A DNA stretch of 9,338 bases from Syntrophaceae bacterium (GTDB lineage: Bacteria > Desulfobacterota > SM23-61), in assembly GCA_003154025.1 (NCBI GenBank), contig PMCE01000380.1, forward strand, positions 1 to 9,338, given 5' to 3'. The translations under genes and the position numbers were made by a program. The notes beneath the pieces are model-generated. The model searched no databases, had not been told where the DNA came from, and saw nothing but the letters and a program-made list of their open reading frames with translations. Each line of letters starts with the position of its first letter. Positions within the stretch are counted from its first letter, which is position 1. Shown here piece after piece: positions 5,914 to 9,338 of the stretch.

Positions 5914-8133
5914 TCATCGAAACTCCAGAAGTCTCACCCCCCTTAACTGAAAGAGCATGGGGCGAGGGTCGGAACTCAATTGAACACTGGGAGGATCAAG
6001 GCTCCGGATCATGATCCGCGTCAGGCCGGCGGAAACGGGAATGACGGCACGAAAAACCCCTTCTCGGGTATCCATGCACCTTTTTTCCTCATAACCGGTA
6101 TCGGTGAAAAGGAGGAAATTCCGCACGGCGGTTTGGGGAAGACTAGGACCGGGGAAAATCTTGGATTCCAAGATCACCTCTCCGTCGCGGCCCGCGAGGG
6201 CTATAAGGACTGTATCGCCTTTCCCCACCCAGAAAAAATCCTCTCCTCCGGCTTTTTCCCAGCCGTTCGGGTTTTGAATATCGGTAAGCGCCGCCCAATT
6301 CTTTCCCGAAAAGTGTCCGAAAAAATAGGGTCCTTCTGACCACTTTTGCTCCACCGAAGGGCCGACAATGCTCTTGGCCAAGCCGGAAGGAATGAGAAAA
6401 TAGGCTTCCGTAGGCAAAGAATCGGGCAACGGCTTTTGTGCGGGTACATCCTTGAGGTTCAGATCGCTTAGGATCGGGTTAGTTGCCCACACGCGATTGT
6501 TTCTGGCCATATAGGCGAGCCAGCCGTTCATGTAGCCGCCTTCATAAAAATCATCCGTCCAGAGGAGCAGGAGATCCTGACCTCGGATGCCCGAAAGGCG
6601 TTGCTGAATTTCTAGGGTGGCGGGATCTAAGAGCTTATGGGCGCCGCCCCGGCCAATCTTTTCGAGGGTCCTGCCCGTTCCCGCCCGAAGGGCCATGTCT
6701 GCGGTCCCGGCGATTGACAGGAGGAGCATCAGGATGCCGACTCCTTTAAGAAAAAAGTGGAGAAGGCCCTTCGAAAGAGAGAATAACCCGACTCCACTTA
6801 TCGCTAAACCCATCCCCAGGGGAATCAAGGGACTGACGGACAGAAGGATCTTATAGAATTGGTAATCATACTGATGGCCCCCAATCGCCGGACCGAGGGG
6901 AAGGGCTGCAAGGGCCAGCAGAGCCAAGACAATCGCCGGTCTTTGCCGCAGGAAAGCGTTTCCCAGGCTTAAAAAAACGATGAAAAACCAAACCAGGGAT
7001 ACGACGCCGGCCATTTTCATGAGCCCTGGGGCCATGCGGGTGCTCAGATCACCCAACCATAGGCGATTGAAACCTTCGGCCGTTTGGGCCCATGGATAAA
7101 TGCCGACTAACGTACTCTTTACCGCCGCCCTTTTGCTGAGGGCCAGGATTCCTGGGGCGAAGCCAGGATTCAGGAAAAGGGCGGCGATAACGACCATGGG
7201 GAACCACAGTAAAAGAATCCCCCTTCGCTCCCGCAAAGCGGTATATCCGAAAACAAGAAAACCTGTTCCCACGAAAAGAATGTAGAATTCGGTATAGAGA
7301 GTGCTCCCCGCGGCCATGAGAAGGGCAATTTTCAAGAGGTTCGTCCAGTGAGGTCGTCGGGAAGCATCTGCGAGAACCAGAGGCCAGAGCAATAAAAAGG
7401 GAATGGCCAAAACATGGGAAAAAAAACTCTCCAGGTGTACCATGGCCAGGGCTGGCAAAATCCCAGCCCAAAAAGCCGCCAAGAGCGCCCATTTTTGGGG
7501 GAAAAGGAGTTTCCGGGATATCCCATATACCGCCAGGACGACCAGGAAAGGGGCCAGGAGAATGGAAGGCCCGAAAGCCGATTTAGCCGAAGAGAAAGCG
7601 CTGGTCGCGACAAATCCTTGGAAGATCATAGGCCCAATGCGGTCAAACTTTTTGACGAGCGCGATGTAGAGGTAAGGCTGCCCGTGGACTTCCGGGATGG
7701 AAAGCCGGAAAGTATAGTCGGTGAGAAACTGGGCGATGGCGGTATAATTCAAATGATCGTGCCATGCTCTTCCCACATATGCATCGGCACCGGCAGCCAA
7801 TAAGCCCATCGCCTGAATCAAATACGCCCCCAGGGCGCAGGCTAGCATTTCCGAGGGAAACCCCCGAAAAAGGCCTGAAAACGCGCCGCGACTCCCCATC
7901 CATGCCCAGAGGGCAGCCGCCCCAATCCATAGGGCTGGTGTGGCTTTTTTTATGGGGATATCCAAATAGATAAGATTCTGCAGAATAAGGATCACCAAGG
8001 AAAGTCCCAGGAAAGGGGCCACCAGCCAAAGCTCGCCCTCTTTTTCGTCCTTGTTGGATAGGAGAGCCGCAAGGGGGAGACCAAAAATAAAGAGAATTCC
8101 GAAGGTGATGAGAATGACCCAGAGAGTTAACAT
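5914..8133 (-). CDS. Polytopic membrane protein, GT-C-like, first tandem paralog
   Basis: A 739-residue membrane protein of unassigned family. About 13-14 hydrophobic segments lie within residues 2-480. The first large loop contains AWHDHLNY (D126, N129, Y130), a position often used by the catalytic acidic residue of GT-C glycosyltransferases, then RIGxxIF from R165. YTE occurs at 280-282 and QYDYQFYK at 421-428. The soluble C-terminal region includes WTDD (525-528), W538, YMARN (541-545), GPYF (601-604), FFWVGKGD (633-640), FPGPSLP (660-666) and a terminal strand with SDPRPM (D722, R724). D126, W538, GPYF, WxGKGD and PGPSLP fall at identical residue numbers in the next paralog, which is strong evidence of common descent. 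The ATG overlaps the stop of the GT4 gene by 7 bp; the ribosome-binding site is weak (GGCGGG-like), which fits re-initiation. The substrate cannot be read from the sequence. Confidence 0.88.
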   Translation of the reverse strand: MLTLWVILITFGILFIFGLPLAALLSNKDEKEGELWLVAPFLGLSLVILILQNLIYLDIPIKKATPALWIGAAALWAWMGSRGAFSGLFRGFPSEMLACALGAYLIQAMGLLAAGADAYVGRAWHDHLNYTAIAQFLTDYTFRLSIPEVHGQPYLYIALVKKFDRIGPMIFQGFVATSAFSSAKSAFGPSILLAPFLVVLAVYGISRKLLFPQKWALLAAFWAGILPALAMVHLESFFSHVLAIPFLLLWPLVLADASRRPHWTNLLKIALLMAAGSTLYTEFYILFVGTGFLVFGYTALRERRGILLLWFPMVVIAALFLNPGFAPGILALSKRAAVKSTLVGIYPWAQTAEGFNRLWLGDLSTRMAPGLMKMAGVVSLVWFFIVFLSLGNAFLRQRPAIVLALLALAALPLGPAIGGHQYDYQFYKILLSVSPLIPLGMGLAISGVGLFSLSKGLLHFFLKGVGILMLLLSIAGTADMALRAGTGRTLEKIGRGGAHKLLDPATLEIQQRLSGIRGQDLLLLWTDDFYEGGYMNGWLAYMARNNRVWATNPILSDLNLKDVPAQKPLPDSLPTEAYFLIPSGLAKSIVGPSVEQKWSEGPYFFGHFSGKNWAALTDIQNPNGWEKAGGEDFFWVGKGDTVLIALAGRDGEVILESKIFPGPSLPQTAVRNFLLFTDTGYEEKRCMDTREGVFRAVIPVSAGLTRIMIRSLDPPSVQLSSDPRPMLFQLRGVRLLEFR

Positions 8134-9332
8134 GAGGGCCCGCCTGGGGAATGATGCAAAGATGATTCGTGTTGGCCGGAGAAGTTCTTTCCGCGGAGGA
8201 TGATTTCTCTATACAGGTCAAGAACCCGGGAAGCGGATGCCTTCCAGGAAAAAGACGATGCTCGCTGTTTGGCCTTTTGTTTCAAGGCCTCCCGCAAACC
8301 TTCATCGGCTGCCAATTGGCTCATTCCCTGATAGATCGTATCCGCTTCTCCTGCATCAATCAAAATCCCCGCCTGCCCCACAATCTCGGGGATCGAGGAG
8401 ACTTTCGAGGTGACCACCGGAGCCCCGAGGCTCATGGCTTCCAGCACGGGCATGCCGAATCCTTCGAAAAGGGAGGGGTAGACGAAGGCCAGGCAGTTCT
8501 GGTAGAGCCATCGGAGGGACATATCGTCTGTGTAGCCGATCATGATGACATCCCGCGTCAAGTCCAAGGCCTCCAGGTCCTTTTGGAAATCATCCATTAA
8601 CCATCCCCCGCCTCCGGCCAGAACCAGTGGACATTCCTCCCTTTGCTTGCGGCTGAAACGCGCATAGGCCCGCAGCAATCCCCGGTGGTTCTTCCTCGGT
8701 TCCAAAACCCCCACATTCAGCCAGAATCGATCTTTACCGAGAGACGAAAGATTCTCGGGCCTGGACCCGGCTTCCGTCCCCGAAAACCGGCTTGCGGGAT
8801 ATACCACCCGGATTCGCTCGGCTGGGTAGTGAGGGAAGACCCCGAGAAAATGATTACGGCTGTACTCGGAGATGGAGATGATGAGATCGGCGTGGAGGCT
8901 GGCGTCGAAAACTCCCTGAAAGCATGTAGTCCGGTTCTGTTCGGTGGTCCACTCGGGATGGACCAGGAAAGACAGGTCATAAAGGGTGTAGACGAGGCGG
9001 ACCTTTCGCAGCCCCCGGGGACAGAAAAAATTATTCGCGTGGAGGATATCCGGGTTTCCCAATTGGGCCTCAAAATTTTCGGGGGGATGATTCCAAAAAA
9101 ACTTGGCAGCCTCGAAAGTCTTGTGGCCCAGCCCATTATGGAAATTGGGTTGGGGGATTCGGCAGGTGCCGGAGGCCCAATCCGGGTCCCAGAAGGAATC
9201 GCCAAAGGTGGGATAAAGGATATAGTCATTCTGCGAATCAATCTCGGCCAGATGGCCGATGAGCCCGTCGGCAAAGTACCCGCAACCGGCCTTTTGTTTT
9301 CCCGTTTGGCTGATATCGAACCCGATCCTCAT
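8127..9332 (-). CDS. GT4-family glycosyltransferase (GT-B fold)
   Basis: A 401-residue soluble enzyme predicted to transfer a sugar from a nucleotide-activated donor to a glycan or lipid-linked acceptor at the cytoplasmic face of the membrane. The N-terminal acceptor domain begins MRIGFDISQTG and has AGCGYFADGLIGHL (15-28), the usual glycine-rich loop region. A linking part contains YDLSFLVHPEW (118-128) and ISEYSRNHFL. The C-terminal donor domain has VGVLEPRKNHRGLL (207-220) with R213 and K214, a glycine-rich VLAGGGG stretch (237-243), and the E(x7)E motif EGFGMPVLE (E290, E298), followed by GAPVVTS and IPEIVGQAGILI. Length and motif order are normal, and nothing is missing. The ATG sits six bases from the window edge and matches the expected N-terminus; the visible upstream bases CGGGGA leave the ribosome-binding site undecided. 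It is the first visible gene of the coupled unit with the two membrane proteins downstream. Donor sugar and linkage are not predictable. Confidence 0.94.
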   Translation of the reverse strand: MRIGFDISQTGKQKAGCGYFADGLIGHLAEIDSQNDYILYPTFGDSFWDPDWASGTCRIPQPNFHNGLGHKTFEAAKFFWNHPPENFEAQLGNPDILHANNFFCPRGLRKVRLVYTLYDLSFLVHPEWTTEQNRTTCFQGVFDASLHADLIISISEYSRNHFLGVFPHYPAERIRVVYPASRFSGTEAGSRPENLSSLGKDRFWLNVGVLEPRKNHRGLLRAYARFSRKQREECPLVLAGGGGWLMDDFQKDLEALDLTRDVIMIGYTDDMSLRWLYQNCLAFVYPSLFEGFGMPVLEAMSLGAPVVTSKVSSIPEIVGQAGILIDAGEADTIYQGMSQLAADEGLREALKQKAKQRASSFSWKASASRVLDLYREIILRGKNFSGQHESSLHHSPGGPSC

Positions 9333-9338
9333 TCCCCG

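Noticed and set aside
7643..8221. Minus-strand frame of 192 codons across the junction of the GT4 and first membrane-protein genes
   Set aside because: It is out of frame with both real genes, which overlap cleanly, and its composition is shadow-like.

Overview
This window holds five protein-coding genes, all on the minus strand, so the reading order runs from the right end to the left. The content is typical of a bacterial cell-surface polysaccharide or glycan locus. There is one cytoplasmic-type GT4 glycosyltransferase (8127-9332), three large polytopic membrane proteins of about 740-750 residues (5914-8133, 3651-5903, 1210-3429) and one class I SAM-dependent methyltransferase (17-949). No rRNA, tRNA, CRISPR array, complete insertion sequence or integrase was seen. 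Nothing fixes the taxon. GC content looks moderate, Shine-Dalgarno motifs are mostly recognisable, one start is GTG, and gene packing is tight. This fits a Gram-negative-type environmental bacterium (for example a Desulfobacterota, Nitrospirota or NC10-like lineage), but that is only a guess from style.

Layout in the direction of transcription: the GT4 gene starts six bases inside the right edge, so its promoter lies outside. It overlaps the first membrane-protein gene by 7 bp, and only 10 bp separate that gene from the second membrane-protein gene (GTG start). These three look like one translationally coupled unit. A 221-bp gap (3430-3650) follows, containing what looks like the decayed 3' end of another copy of the same membrane-protein family. 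Next comes the third membrane-protein gene, which is AT-richer in places than its neighbours. A 260-bp gap (950-1209) then carries a good sigma-70-like promoter for the methyltransferase gene.

The most interesting point is that the three membrane proteins are divergent members of one family, arranged in tandem. All three have a multi-spanning N-terminal core of about 480-500 residues. It carries an acidic first-loop motif [DE]xx[NS]Y, a YxE motif about 154 residues later and a YxxxK motif. A soluble C-terminal region follows, ending in a beta-rich domain whose last strand carries DxR. The architecture resembles GT-C-type glycosyltransferases, which use polyprenyl-linked sugars on the outer face of the membrane. 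No named family could be assigned from sequence alone.

A working model, which is inference: the GT4 enzyme builds part of a lipid-linked glycan in the cytoplasm, the three membrane proteins act on the glycan or its carrier on the outer face of the membrane, and the methyltransferase modifies a sugar or a chain end. Flippase, polymerase and priming transferase genes are not in the window.
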